A stretch of DNA of 64,000 bases. Source: Strix aluco (lineage: Eukaryota; Chordata; Aves; Strigiformes; Strigidae). The first letter of the stretch is position 1; each line of letters opens with the position of its first letter. The DNA lies in NCBI RefSeq assembly GCF_031877795.1, contig NC_133935.1:87488748-87552747 (forward strand). The letters run 5' to 3'. Position numbers and translations under genes: made by a program. Positions 14,501-41,100 of the stretch are shown in pieces. The notes beneath the pieces were generated by a model that had not been told where the DNA came from, did not search any database, and worked only from the letters and a program-made list of their open reading frames with translations.

Positions 14501-17291
14501 GGATTCGCTGCTCTGAAATAGCAAAGAAGCCCAATGCATGGTATGGTGAGATGCTCAAGGGGGTTTTCTCAAAGGTTTTTGCCAATAAAGGTAAATGGCT
14601 GCTTCCTCCATCGCTGGCTGGAGCCCCAGCCTGGAGCACACGGTGCCTTTGGCAACCGGACACTGTAGGGTGCCCTTGACACCTGGTTGGGGTCGTTGTC
14701 TCGTTCCTCTGTCCTCGTCCCCAGGCACGTGTGTGCTGGGAAGGTATTGTCCATACAAAACTCCTTACACGATTTGTGTTTCAGACCTTGCTGAAGACAG
14801 ACGGCCGCGTGGAGATCGAACCTCTGAGCTTCTGCGAAGTGGAACGCCTGGACACTGACCGGCTGCTCGTCGTCATCAGGAACGAGGACATTTCCTCACA
14901 CATCCACAATGTAAGGCCTGAGTCTGTCCTTTTTTTTTGTTCTACCAGCACTATTTTTTAATATCAGGATCTGTTTTAAAGGGGTTTTTTAATTTTACGC
15001 TATATATAGCTGCAGATTTAATTGTCAGTCTCTGCAGATACACTGTTCTCTCCACTGAAAGAACAGTGCTTCACGAAGAGCTGTTAAAAACAAATAGTTC
15101 AAAAACATGAAGCCTGTCAGTTCTGCTTTCCGTCTGTCTCCCATTTTTAATCACTAAATAATGTGAGTAGCCCAGCTCAAAGGCGTCAGGCTGGGCTTAT
15201 CTTGTGTAAAGCAGCAGTTTAGCCAGGCTTTGGCTCGTGGGCTGCAGTGAATAGTGCAGCAGACTTGAGCTACCTGTAGCTCCCTGTATCACCATCCATG
15301 GCTTTGGGGTTGGTCTGTAGAGACACGAGTGTTGGGGTGATGCAGATGAGGACAGGATGGGCTCCCCAGCTCTCCTGGGAACGGGTGTGAGCTGTGGAGA
15401 GGTGGAAATGCTGTTGAAACACAGCTGTGTGTGCAAAAGTATGTCTGCCCTGAGCAGGTCCCGTGCTTGCTGAAGCTAAAGCACTCTCCGAATGTGGTGT
15501 TCGCCGGAGTGGACAGCCCCGAAGATATAACAGGTCGCACATACCAGGAGCTGTTTCATACCGGTGGCTTCGTGGTGTCGGACAGCGAGGTGTTGGAAAC
15601 GGTAACGCTGGGTGAGTCTCGCTGCGGCCTCTTGCTTGGATGCAAGCATGCCGTGTCGGCTCCCGGCCTTGTCCACTGGTTTGCTGACACCTTCTGAAAA
15701 GTTGCTGTCAGTGTCCTCTGCTCCTGCTTTAGGAGTGGCAATTCTTGCCCTCTGGTTGACACCTCAGACCCCATCCGGATTGTGGGTCCAGGTCAGGGCT
15801 CCCAAAACCATCTAAATACAGCGAGGACAACCAAGATGACCTGGGGGGGTTGATTGCCAGCCGGCTGAGCAGGAGCCAGCAGTGTGCCCAGGTGGCCAAG
15901 AAGGCCAGTGACATCCTGGCTTATATCAGCACTAGCGTGGCCAACAGGGACAGGGAAGGGATCTTACCCCTGTGCTTGGCACTGGTGAGGCTGCCCCTTG
16001 ATGAGTGGGTTCAGTTTTGGGCCCCTCCCTCCAAAAAGGCCATTGAATGACTCGAGCGTGTCCAGAGAAGGGCAACGGAGCTGGTGCAGGGTCTGGAGCA
16101 CAGGTGTGATGGGGAGCGGCTGAGGGAACTGGGGGGGTTTAGTGTGGAGAAGAGGAGGCTGAGGGGAGACCTCCTGGCCCTCTGCAACTGCCTGAAAGGA
16201 GGGTGCAGAGAGGGGGGATGAGTCTCTTGAGCCAAGGAACCAGCGGCAGGCCAAGAGGGAATGGCCTTAAGCTGCGCCAGGGCAGGGTCAGACTGGCTCT
16301 TAGGAAGGATTTCTTTGCAGAAGGGGTTGTTGGGCGTTGGAATGGGCTGCCCAGGGCAGGGGGGGAGTCCCCATCCCTGGAGGGGTTGAAGAGTCGGGTT
16401 GACCCAGCGCTGAGGGATCTGGTGGAGTTGGGAACGGTCAGGGTGAGGTTCATGGTTGGACTGGAGGATCTTCAAGGTCTTTTCCAACTGAGATGATTCT
16501 GGGATTCTGTGAAGATGATCAGGGGCTGGAGCAGGAGTTGTACAAGGATGTTCAGCCTGGAGAAGGGAGAGCAAAGGGGAGACCTTGGTGCTTTCTTCAG
16601 CCCCATTAGGAAGGGGCAGAGAAAACTGATCCACACTCCTCCTGCAGATGCGTCGTGATGGGACAAGAGGTGACGGGGACAAGTTGCACTTATCCTTTTA
16701 GATATTGGGGGGAAAAAAATCACAGCAAATGTGTTCAAACGCCAGTACAGGATTCCAGTTTCACAACCCAGGTTGTGAGTCTCCAGCCTTGGAGATATTC
16801 AAACCTCACTTAGACAAAGCCCTGAGCAACCTCAGGTGGCCCAACTTTGAGCCAGGCTTGGGCCAGAGACCCCCCCCAGACACCCCTTCCGCCCTCGGTC
16901 ACCGTCTGGCACTTGCTGTCTCCCCAGGCCAACTGAAAGAGGTGGTGAAGGTGCTGGAGAAACTGAACAGAAGCGGGAGGTGGAAGTGGCTCCTTCACTA
17001 CAAGGAGAGCAAGAAGCTTAGAGCAGACATCAGGTAACGGCTCTGTGGTGGCACCCGTGTCACCCCTGCTGTCCTCAACGCACCCGTGTGGTGGAGTGGG
17101 GTGTCCAGTCAGTACAGGGACACGGGGCAAGTTAGGTGCCTCTGGTTGGGTGTTGGCCTCTTACAACACAAGTTTGAAGAGTTTTGTTTAAATAAGAACT
17201 TCCCTTACCGGTGAGAGACCATGTGCCTCAAGTCTGGAATTGCTGGAATTGCTAGAGCTAGCATTGCTAGAGCTAGCAAATAAAGTGCGAT

Positions 17292-17325
<34 letters not shown>

Positions 17326-19996
17326 CCTATATGAGATGGAGCAGCAGGACGTGGGACCTGGAGAGGATCAGATGGCCTGAAACGTTGTGTCTTGCACGTG
17401 ATCCTGGATGAGGCAGAGCTCTGGCAGCTGCTTCTTGCACCCCGCTGTATCTCCATAAGGCAGTTCCCCCCTCTCTTTGGCAGAGACGCCATTTGTGAGC
17501 GTTACAGCCTGCAAGGGGCTTCAGAAAAGGCACAAATTTAATTTGAGGAGCTGCACATTCCAAAAGCTGCCTCTGCAAAGTGAGCTCCCTCCCCACCAGC
17601 TCACCCCAGCTCCTGCACACACCCCCGCCCTTAGCTTTGGGGTACTTCCTGGGCTTCTCTCTGCCCTGTTGTCTCTTTGCTGTTTCTTTTTCTGTCCCAT
17701 CACATGTGGGATTTGGGGGAGTGATGAGGAGCTCTGAGCTTGTAACGTGGAGAAGAACCGGGGTGTCATGGGGAGTGTGTAAAATCAAACCCTGGTGGGA
17801 AAAGCAGAACTACTTCTGTTGCTATTTGCTACTTACTGTAGGTTATTTGCAACAACATGTATTTAAATGATGCAATTTGAAAAAGAGAAGTAAGACAGTG
17901 AATACTATCCACTGAAATGTCCTACTTTTATCACATTTCCACTCAGAGAGGGAGGTTTTTATGGGGCAGGCTGCCTTTGTTAGTGCCAGATTACAGGCCA
18001 GAAAGGACAGCTTTCTAGTAACGACCTGCGAACAAAGAGGAAACTGGTTGATTCTCTCTGAGCAGAAAATGCTACACCAAATGGGGAGAAATCTCAGATC
18101 CTCACCACGCTCAGCCTTTATCTGCAGTGATAGCACAAAGTAATTGTTCTGAAGACCTGGTTTTCAGTCCTCAAGCGGCGAGGTATTGCAGAAGCTCAGG
18201 GTTGGGTGTTTCATCATAGTCTGTGAGACAAGGGCTCAACCTCATCAGCGGACGCCGCTGTGGAGCATCTTGTGCTCCATCGCTGGCCCTCACGTAGCAT
18301 CCTGTGATGTCAGTGTGGTGGGAGCATGAGCCCCTGTGTCGTGGTTTAAACTCAGATGACAACTGAGCCCCACACAGCTGCTCGCTCACTTCCCGCCCCA
18401 GGGGGATGGGGGAGAGAATTGGAAGGGTAAAAGTGAGAAAACTTGTGGCTTGAGATCAAAACAGTTTGATAGGTAAAGCAAAAGCAAAGCAAAACAAGGG
18501 ATTCATTCCCCACTTCCCATGGGCAGGCGGGCGCTCAGCCACCTCCAGGACATCAGGGCTCCATCACGCGTAACGGCAACTTGGGAAGACAAACGCCATC
18601 ACTCTGAACGTCCCCCCCTTTCCTTCTTTTTCCCCCAGTTCTACAGGCTGAGCATGACGCCGTATGGGCTGGGACATCCCTTGGGTCAGTTGGGGTCAGC
18701 TGTCCCGGCTGTGCCCCCTCCCAACTCCTTGTGCACCCCCAGCCACTCGCTGGTGGGGTGGGGTGAGGAGCAGAAAAGGCCTTGGCACTGTGTAAGAGCT
18801 GCTCAGTGATAACTAAAACATCCCTGCGTTATCCACACTGTTTCCAGCACAAATCCAAAACACAGCCCCATACCAGCTAAATTAAGTCTTCCCCCAGCCA
18901 GAACCAGTACGCCCAGTCTGTCGGAGCTGCCTGGGAGCTGTTTTCCTGCTGCGTGCGTACAGTGACGCTTCTGCCATCTCCGTTTAGTGCCGGGTAGCAA
19001 GTGCAAAAGCCCCCACGAGGCTGGAAGAACCACAGATGGGGGAAAGGCAGGTCCTGTCGTACCCGGGGAGGGGAGAGAGGTAGTGGGGGGAAGCCCCTCA
19101 CCGTTTCATCTTTCCCCTCTCCCAGCAGGGTGGACACTAACGCCCACAAGAAGCATTTGATCCTCAAATCGGGCCAAGGAGCTGATCTCATCGAGGTGCT
19201 GCACTACCACGCCTGCGACGCCGGGGGGTCCCCTAAAGCCGAGTACGTCAGGTGCTTGTTGAACCTGCAGGTTCAGCACGTCAGCGCCAGGTTCGCTGTG
19301 TATCTCACAGGTACGGCCGGGCTCTGGGCTGGTGTCCTCAACCCCCCCAAAAGCACCGTCTTGGATTAGCCTGGGAGGCGGTGAAGGAAGGACCAGAAAC
19401 ACCCCATTTTCCCTCCCATTTCTGCTAGAATCACTTATGTGAGGTGTGGGTCAGGTGCAAGCTGATTCATTTCAGCAAAAGGCAAAATGAATAAATTTTT
19501 AGCCATCTGCTAAATTCTGGCAGTTTTGCGAGCTTGTGGATGGCTTTAGGTCACCCCCTTAATTCTGACCTTGCTGTTTGCCAAGCGGCACTATCAATCT
19601 GCTCACATTTGCAAAACAGTAACTGCAGTGGGATTTGGGGATATTTTCTGTAGGTTGCAGAACAAATTCCTTTTTGCTTGTTGGACTTACGGTGCCGCTC
19701 CTTCCTTTGCAGAAAAGCCCAGCATCAGCAGGGAGGTCCTTGAAAGCAAAGGAATCCTCGTGGCCAACGTCAACACGTTCCTTGAGACGATGCAGAAAGC
19801 GGCTGCTCCCTTTCGAAGAAGCTACTGGTAAGTGGGGAGTTTGGAATCTACCCCTTCCCCCCCCAAAAAAATAAAAGAAAGGCCAGGAGCAGCTCTTGGC
19901 TTGTCTGCGGGGAAGCTCTGCAAGGAGCTGGTGCTGCCCGCAGCAGGGAGGGGAGCGGAGCAGTAACCTGGAGCCACCTCTCTGTGTTGCAGGTGA
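1797..19996 (+). CDS. TASOR2: TASOR2, C-terminal part (11 exons, 5' end outside window)
   Basis: Joined exons: 1797-2591, 4485-4721, 6446-7373, 8465-8990, 10375-13938, 14785-14910, 15458-15611, 16928-17033, 19129-19310, 19713-19827, 19993-19996. Every junction is GT/AG and the phases agree, giving about 2,244 residues and a TGA. Identity rests on synteny with GDI2 and ANKRD16 and on the C-terminal domain, which aligns with the PIN-like domain of TASOR (for example the [18 protein letters not shown] and GGFVVSD segments). TASOR2 is a nuclear paralogue of TASOR. It replaces TASOR in an alternative HUSH complex (HUSH2) with MPP8 and periphilin, and tunes silencing of retroelements and interferon-response genes. 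The visible part has a lysine-rich, nuclear-localisation-like region near 2450-2500, a leucine-rich [10 protein letters not shown] motif near 6588, a long serine-rich and acidic low-complexity stretch in the giant exon, then the conserved helical and PIN-like end. The N-terminal pseudo-PARP part must lie upstream of the window. Confidence 0.88.
2866..3745 (+). mobile_element. CR1 retrotransposon, 5'-truncated (young subfamily copy 1)
   Basis: The segment contains the C-terminal end of the CR1 ORF2 (reverse transcriptase polyprotein) followed by the short 3' tail ending gattctgtgattttgtgact. It is one of the two longest copies of this subfamily in the window. The frame is broken near the 5' end. 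It lies in sense orientation in the TASOR2 intron between the exons ending at 2591 and starting at 4485. Confidence 0.9.
4485..4721 (+). CDS. TASOR2: TASOR2 exon
   Basis: The acceptor is ctgtcccag before 4485 and the donor is G|GTAAGA after 4721. The exon is a multiple of three (79 codons) and is phase 1 at both ends, so skipping it would keep the frame. Its product is rich in lysine and proline. Confidence 0.85.
4722..6445 (+). other. TASOR2 intron
   Basis: A 1.7 kb intron. I recognise no transposable element, RNA gene or conserved exon in it. Confidence 0.6.
6446..7373 (+). CDS. TASOR2: TASOR2 exon
   Basis: The acceptor is tcacgcag before 6446 and the donor is GG|GTAAGT after 7373. It enters with two bases and leaves in phase 2. 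It encodes the [10 protein letters not shown] motif early on and a conserved-looking globular end ([18 protein letters not shown]) that continues into the next exon. Confidence 0.87.
7530..8215 (+). mobile_element. CR1 retrotransposon, second subfamily, copy A
   Basis: The CR1 3' portion is recognised from the ggcaacctgggctag, ggtccctcccaaccc and attctatgattcc end segments. It is about 250 bases upstream of the TASOR2 exon at 8465. It is very similar to the copy at 60952-61567 and differs from the young subfamily copies elsewhere in the window. Confidence 0.88.
8465..8990 (+). CDS. TASOR2: TASOR2 exon
   Basis: The acceptor is cccttccag before 8465 and the donor is GCG|GTAAGA after 8990. It takes one base to complete a glycine codon and leaves in phase 0. 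The first third encodes a tryptophan- and aromatic-rich globular segment ([16 protein letters not shown]), the rest an acidic, serine-rich linker. Confidence 0.87.
10375..13938 (+). CDS. TASOR2: TASOR2 giant exon (1,188 codons)
   Basis: The acceptor is tttgtttcag before 10375 and the donor is AAG|GTAACA after 13938, phase 0 at both ends. Most of it encodes Ser/Gly/Pro/Glu-rich low-complexity sequence, with a glutamate/lysine run near 10785-10850. The last 900 bases or so encode an ordered part with helical segments such as [13 protein letters not shown] and [16 protein letters not shown], which look like the conserved TASOR-family core. It stays open for 3.56 kb in one frame; shorter open frames on the other strand are shadows. 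Confidence 0.9.
14113..14392 (-). mobile_element. CR1 fragment, older, antisense to TASOR2
   Basis: On the minus strand this is the 3' end of a CR1, seen here as agaatcatagaatcattttg and then ggttggaaaaggcc. It has more differences from the young copies and a different tail, so it belongs to an older subfamily. Confidence 0.85.
14785..14910 (+). CDS. TASOR2: TASOR2 exon
   Basis: Forty-two codons, phase 0 at both ends, acceptor gtgtttcag and donor AAT|GTAAGG. It encodes the start of the C-terminal PIN-like domain and ends at the SHIHN segment that matches HIHE in TASOR. Confidence 0.88.
15458..15611 (+). CDS. TASOR2: TASOR2 exon
   Basis: The acceptor is ctgagcag before 15458, with a purine-interrupted tract, and the donor is G|GTGAGT after 15611. 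It encodes [20 protein letters not shown] and the GGFVVSD segment, aligning with IPGLVTLKKLP and FAGVDS of TASOR. That alignment supports this acceptor over an in-frame AG at 15438-15439, which would add six residues. Confidence 0.87.
15838..16510 (+). mobile_element. CR1 retrotransposon, young subfamily copy 2
   Basis: A 5'-truncated copy ending with gattctgggattctgtga. It has the same ORF2 C-terminal region as copy 1 and long blocks identical to it. It is in sense orientation in the TASOR2 intron and directly abuts an older CR1 downstream. Confidence 0.9.
16511..16915 (+). mobile_element. CR1, old diverged copy abutting a TASOR2 acceptor
   Basis: A diverged CR1 3' part, recognised by caaggatgttcagcctggag near 16535, the tccagccttggagatattca block at 16782, caaagccctgagcaacctca, and the cttgggccagagacc end. 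Its 3' tail can be traced to within about 15-30 bases of the splice acceptor at 16926-16927, so the acceptor region may be partly CR1-derived. Confidence 0.7.
16928..17033 (+). CDS. TASOR2: TASOR2 exon
   Basis: The acceptor is tgtctccccag before 16928 and the donor is AG|GTAACG after 17033. It adds two bases to a glycine codon, holds 34 full codons and leaves in phase 2. It encodes the [13 protein letters not shown] helix and a [15 protein letters not shown] segment that matches GKWQWKVHCKFQKKL in TASOR. Confidence 0.88.
17295..17321. repeat. Poly(T) tract, 27 bases
   Basis: An uninterrupted run of T in a TASOR2 intron. It follows a short direct repeat (about 15 bases, twice) at 17247-17276. 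Confidence 0.9.
18337..18911 (-). mobile_element. Solo LTR of an endogenous retrovirus
   Basis: A 575-base element. Read on the minus strand it begins at the gtactgg side and ends acgaca, as in a family of avian LTRs I recognise, possibly TguLTR5-like. Flanking 5-base segments (18332-18336 and 18912-18916) match at 4 of 5 positions and may be the target duplication. No internal viral genes are present. The place where this family carries its poly(A) signal is altered. It lies antisense in the TASOR2 intron between 17033 and 19129. Confidence 0.82.
19129..19310 (+). CDS. TASOR2: TASOR2 exon with tandem CAGCAG acceptor
   Basis: The acceptor region reads ctcccagcag, so the exon can begin at 19126 or 19129, both in frame. 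The first adds one residue (Ser-Arg instead of Arg). The donor is G|GTACGG after 19310. It encodes [11 protein letters not shown] and [17 protein letters not shown], aligning with LVEILSYHNCD and the following segment of TASOR. Confidence 0.85.
19713..19827 (+). CDS. TASOR2: TASOR2 penultimate exon
   Basis: The acceptor is ctttgcag before 19713 and the donor is TG|GTAAGT after 19827. It encodes the last part of the PIN-like domain ([18 protein letters not shown]) and ends Tyr, then the first two bases of Trp. Confidence 0.87.
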
Positions 19997-20313
19997 TGAA
20001 GCAAAGCTGTGGCGCGGCTCCTCCCTGGAGCCCTGGTTTGGGCCTCCTGGGCCTCTGCAGGCCACAGCCCCGACAGCCTGGTGGGTTTTGGGTGCTGCAC
20101 CCCAGGAGCTGGGTGTGGAGAAGCGGCAGGGGAAGGTTGACTCTAGTTCTGTATATAGAAATAATTTAAAGATGGCTAACGCAATTCCTCGCGGGGGTTT
20201 ACTCCCTGCCCTCAAGTTGCATATAGGACAGAGATTATTTTAACGTTACACGGTTTTAAATTATTGGAGTGTTTTCAAGTGAGTAGTGCAGCTGACATTG
20301 GAAGAAATAGGAA

Positions 20314-20319
20314 AATAAA
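20314..20319 (+). terminator. Proximal poly(A) signal, TASOR2
   Basis: AATAAA about 320 bases after the stop codon. Use of this signal is inferred. Confidence 0.45.
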
Positions 20320-20550
20320 AAAGCTGTTTACTTGAAGTTTAGGAGCGATGCAAGTCCATGGTAATAAAGGCACTTTCCAGGTGGCTGTTGCTGTACCTAC
20401 AGTACACAGGCCGCGAGGCGGGGGTATGTTTTCAGCCTGCGGCAGTCGCTCTGCACTACATTTCAAGTCGCCCCTGTTGCCTCTTGTACCATTTCACTGC
20501 TCGAGTGCATTCCAGCACCTGGAAGTAGCCAGAAAACAGGATGCAGGAAC

Positions 20551-20572
20551 AAAAAAAAAAAAAAAAAAAAAA
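20551..20572 (+). repeat. Poly(A) tract, 22 bases, in the TASOR2 3' UTR
   Basis: A genomic A run within the long 3' UTR. Oligo-dT priming here would give an artificial transcript end. Confidence 0.85.
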
Positions 20573-20694
20573 GTCTTATTTATGGCAGCTCTGACAAAGA
20601 CGCTCCCAGAGAAATGCCGCATTAACGACCTTTGTAAGATACCCAACCTCTTCATGTGGAGGACAGGGTTGTCCTCTTTGTTGTTTTTTTTTTT

Positions 20695-20754
20695 AATAAA
20701 AGAATGCAAGAACATTATGTACAGGATGTTTTTGTATAGAGTTAGATTAATAAA
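20695..20754 (+). terminator. Distal poly(A) signals, TASOR2
   Basis: Two AATAAA hexamers at 20695-20700 and 20749-20754, the second followed by sequence that looks unrelated to the UTR. They are the likely main 3' end, about 750 bases after the stop. Confidence 0.6.
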
Positions 20755-20770
20755 ACCTAAAAACTTCGGT

Positions 20771-21650
20771 TTCCCACACCGCCGCTCTCTGGAGAGGGGT
20801 TTCCCATTCAGCCCCCAGCTTCTCCCCTCAGCAGGGGCGGAAGATGGCGGCTTTCCCAGCTCGCCCGTAGATCAGAACTCAGCTTTGCTCTGTGTTAAGC
20901 CCGACTTTGAAGCCCACACAGGAAGGAAAGAGAGAGGAAGGTGGGCTCAGGGAGACGCAGGACTGCAGGCTCAGCCCCCTCCTCCTTCCCCATGGGAGAG
21001 ACACACCAAGAGCCAGAGGAATAATGGGGTAACGGAAGCGTTGAGGGGAACGGGCTCATTTTCCACGTGTATTAGGATCCATCTTGCCTCTGAAAAGGCT
21101 CAGCTTAACATCGAGCACTGAAGCAGCTCAGGAGAGGAACCGCAAGGCGAGGGAGAACTTCCCCAGCCACAGCTCTGCACCTCGAGGCGACAGCTTAAAA
21201 ATGGCAAGGGGGTTCCTGGAACCAGGCCCCGGAGAGGGGAAGCGCCAAAAGCCCCTCAGCCTGGGGAGGGAGGAAGGAACAGAGCTGTTTTGTGAAGGAG
21301 ACACGGTCAAGATGCGGTTTCCCTTCAGCGGCGCAGCTACGGCCAAAGGAAGGATGAATTTACCAGCGCCCGTCGCTGGGCCAAGCGCGGCAGCTGAGGG
21401 GGAGGAAGCTGCTCCGAGGAGTTTTCTCATTTTTTCCCAGCCCTTGGCCTCGCTGTGTGTAAACACAAGCCCTGCTCCTCACTCTACACCTGCCCCCCGA
21501 CAGCAGGATGGCATCAGGCTGCAAGATCCCAGCCAGGGGATGGATAAAGCTCGCTCCGAAGAGGAGCATCTTACTGAGAGAGATCTCAGTGTGCTGTAGA
21601 GAAGCCTTAAAAGCAAGAGTTAGTTACTACTGCTTGAAGCAAGTGCTATT
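20771..21650. other. Intergenic gap between convergent TASOR2 and GDI2
   Basis: Moderately GC-rich sequence after the TASOR2 poly(A) signals. I see no gene or known repeat before the CR1 copy that starts near 21651. Confidence 0.5.
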
Positions 21651-22068
21651 ACTGGAGCACAGGGCTGATGGGGAGCAGCTGAGGGAACTGGGGGGGTTTA
21701 GTGTGGAGAAGAGGAGGCTGAGGGGAGACCTCATGGCCCTCTGCAACTCCCTGAAAGGAGGGTGCAGAGAGGGGGGATGAGTCTCTTGAGCCAAGGAACC
21801 AGCGGCAGGCCAAGAGGGAATGGCCTCAAGCTGCGCCAGGGCAGGGTCAGACTGGCTCTTAGGAAGGATTTCTTTGCAGAAGGGGTTGTTGGGCGTTGGA
21901 ATGGGCTGCCCAGGGCAGGGGGGGAGTCCCCATCCCTGGAGGGGTTGAAGAGTCGGGTTGACCCAGCGCTGAGGGATCTGGTGGAGTTGGGAACGGTCAG
22001 GGTGAGGTTCATGGTTGGACTGGAGGAGCTTCAAGGGCTTTTCCAACCGAGGTAATTCTGGGATTACC
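21651..22068 (+). mobile_element. CR1 retrotransposon, young subfamily copy 3
   Basis: The shortest copy of this subfamily here, with its 5' breakpoint near 21651. The 3' tail is degenerate (ggtaattctgggattacca). It lies between the convergent TASOR2 and GDI2 3' ends. Confidence 0.88.
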
Positions 22069-22514
22069 AGACATAGGTGCTAGCAGGGTGGCTGCAGGGA
22101 GTGGCACGCAGAGCCAGGCCTTGCACTGCAGCATCTTTTCCCCTGCCAAAATCAGCCCTGAGAGCTGCCGGAGCAGCAGGGGCTAGGCAGCCCAACAACA
22201 GAAGTCTGAGCCCCTTTTCTAGGAGGAAACGCTCTGCACTACTCCCCTTTCACCCCTGGTGGGCAGAGATCCAAGGGATCTCTGAAAGGAGATGCTCCTC
22301 GTACAACTGAAGTGAATCAGACCAGAGCCCAGGACTGGTTTCCAGAATTTGGCTTTACTTCGCAGTACAGAAATCATTTGGAGCCTTCAGGAGACACGAG
22401 AAGCACAGGCTCTGTCATACCGATACCGCAGTGCCGTTTGGTCCATCCGAGAAGCCACCAGGGTACAGAAAAATACTTCCACATCTTGCCTGCTCTGTAA
22501 TTTGTTCTCTCAAT

Positions 22515-22520
22515 TTTATT
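22515..22520 (-). terminator. GDI2 poly(A) signal
   Basis: AATAAA on the minus strand, about 660 bases after the GDI2 stop. No earlier canonical hexamer was found in the 3' UTR; an ATTAAA lies only about 25 bases after the stop. Confidence 0.6.
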
Positions 22521-22894
22521 AAGATTAAAACACAAAGGAGCCTTAGGCACAGCTGTGTCCCAACCGATGTAAACAGTTTTAGAAGCTTAAGTGGAGGTTA
22601 AGTTCTGTGCCCAGAACTAAGCCAACATTTGCTGCTACAATAGATGTGGGCTTTGTCCATAATACAACTTGCCACAGAGTTAGATTGATGGGAGAGACTT
22701 TAGGGATGCTGTCCACAATAATGGAGTGCTCAGTTTCTATTTTCCTTGATAATCAGGTTTGAGTGACAACTGTCACATCTACTAGCTCACCAGAAGCACA
22801 TAATTGTGAAGGATGTTTACAAATGATTAAAAATACAAGGTAAGACACAGCTGTCAATGAGTTATTTCAAATCTGCACCAACGTCTACGTCTGC

Positions 22895-22919
22895 AAAAAA
22901 AAAAAAAAAAAAAAAAAAA
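22895..22919. repeat. Poly(A)/poly(T) tract, 25 bases
   Basis: A homopolymer inside the GDI2 3' UTR. Confidence 0.9.
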
Positions 22920-23179
22920 GGTTCAGTCTGCCTTTCGCTTACGAGGTTAGTCATTAAATCAGTCAGTAATTTGCCAGATTCTGGACAGCAGCCCTACTAG
23001 AATGAAATAATTAACACATGATATCCAAAAGGGGAACATTACCAGTGCAGTACTCTTCAATCTCTCAGAGATGGGATTACAAAAGCAGGCCTTACAATAT
23101 TGAATTTCGTACAGTGTTCATTAAGTTCCTTATATATTCATATTAGCCGATTTTAATTTCTCCTAATTAGAGATTCTCA

Positions 23180-40783
<17,604 letters not shown>

Positions 40784-41100
40784 GGCGGCGCGGGGGAGGG
40801 AAGAACGGGGTGCGGGGGGGGAAGCGTCTCTCGGGTGTCTCTCCGCCGGCCGAGGCTGAGGCGAGCCGGGCGCTGCGGGGCCGCGGGCGCGGGAGAAAAT
40901 GGAGCCGCCGCCGCCGCCGTGAAGAGACCGCGCCGGGAGAAGGCGGGACCGCGCCGCCCCCTCCCGCGCGCCTGCCAATCACCGCCCGACGCCGCCCGCC
41001 ATTGGCTCACCGCGCCGTCGCTAAGGGGCGGGCGCTGCACCGCTCTGCCGGCGCTGCCACCGTGGTGAGGGTGCGGCGCGCATGCGCAACGCTGCGCGCC
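40784..41100 (-). promoter_or_regulatory. GDI2 CpG-island promoter
   Basis: Very CpG-rich sequence before the GDI2 ATG. Two CCAAT motifs in opposite directions lie at 40975-40979 (plus) and 41001-41005 (minus), with a GGGGCGGG Sp1-type box at 41025-41032. No TATA box is evident, as expected for a housekeeping gene. The exact start site is not determined. Confidence 0.75.

Larger units (their letters stand above)
19993..20770 (+). other. TASOR2: TASOR2 terminal exon, almost entirely 3' UTR
   Basis: The acceptor is tgtgttgcag before 19993. The first base completes Trp and TGA follows at 19994-19996. The rest is untranslated. AATAAA signals occur at 20314-20319, 20695-20700 and 20749-20754, so short and long 3' UTRs are both possible. 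Confidence 0.8.
22495..23179 (-). other. GDI2: GDI2 3' UTR
   Basis: Sequence between the GDI2 stop codon and an AATAAA on the minus strand at 22515-22520. It includes a 25-base homopolymer at 22895-22919 (T in the mRNA). The length, about 680 bases, is inferred from the signal. Confidence 0.65.

Noticed and set aside
15440-15457. Alternative in-frame start of a TASOR2 exon six codons upstream
   Set aside because: The AG at 15438-15439 follows a run of A with no pyrimidine tract, and alignment with TASOR favours the start at 15458.
16203-16496. A 97-residue frame found in each young CR1 copy
   Set aside because: It is the C-terminal end of the CR1 ORF2 product in 5'-truncated elements, not a host gene.
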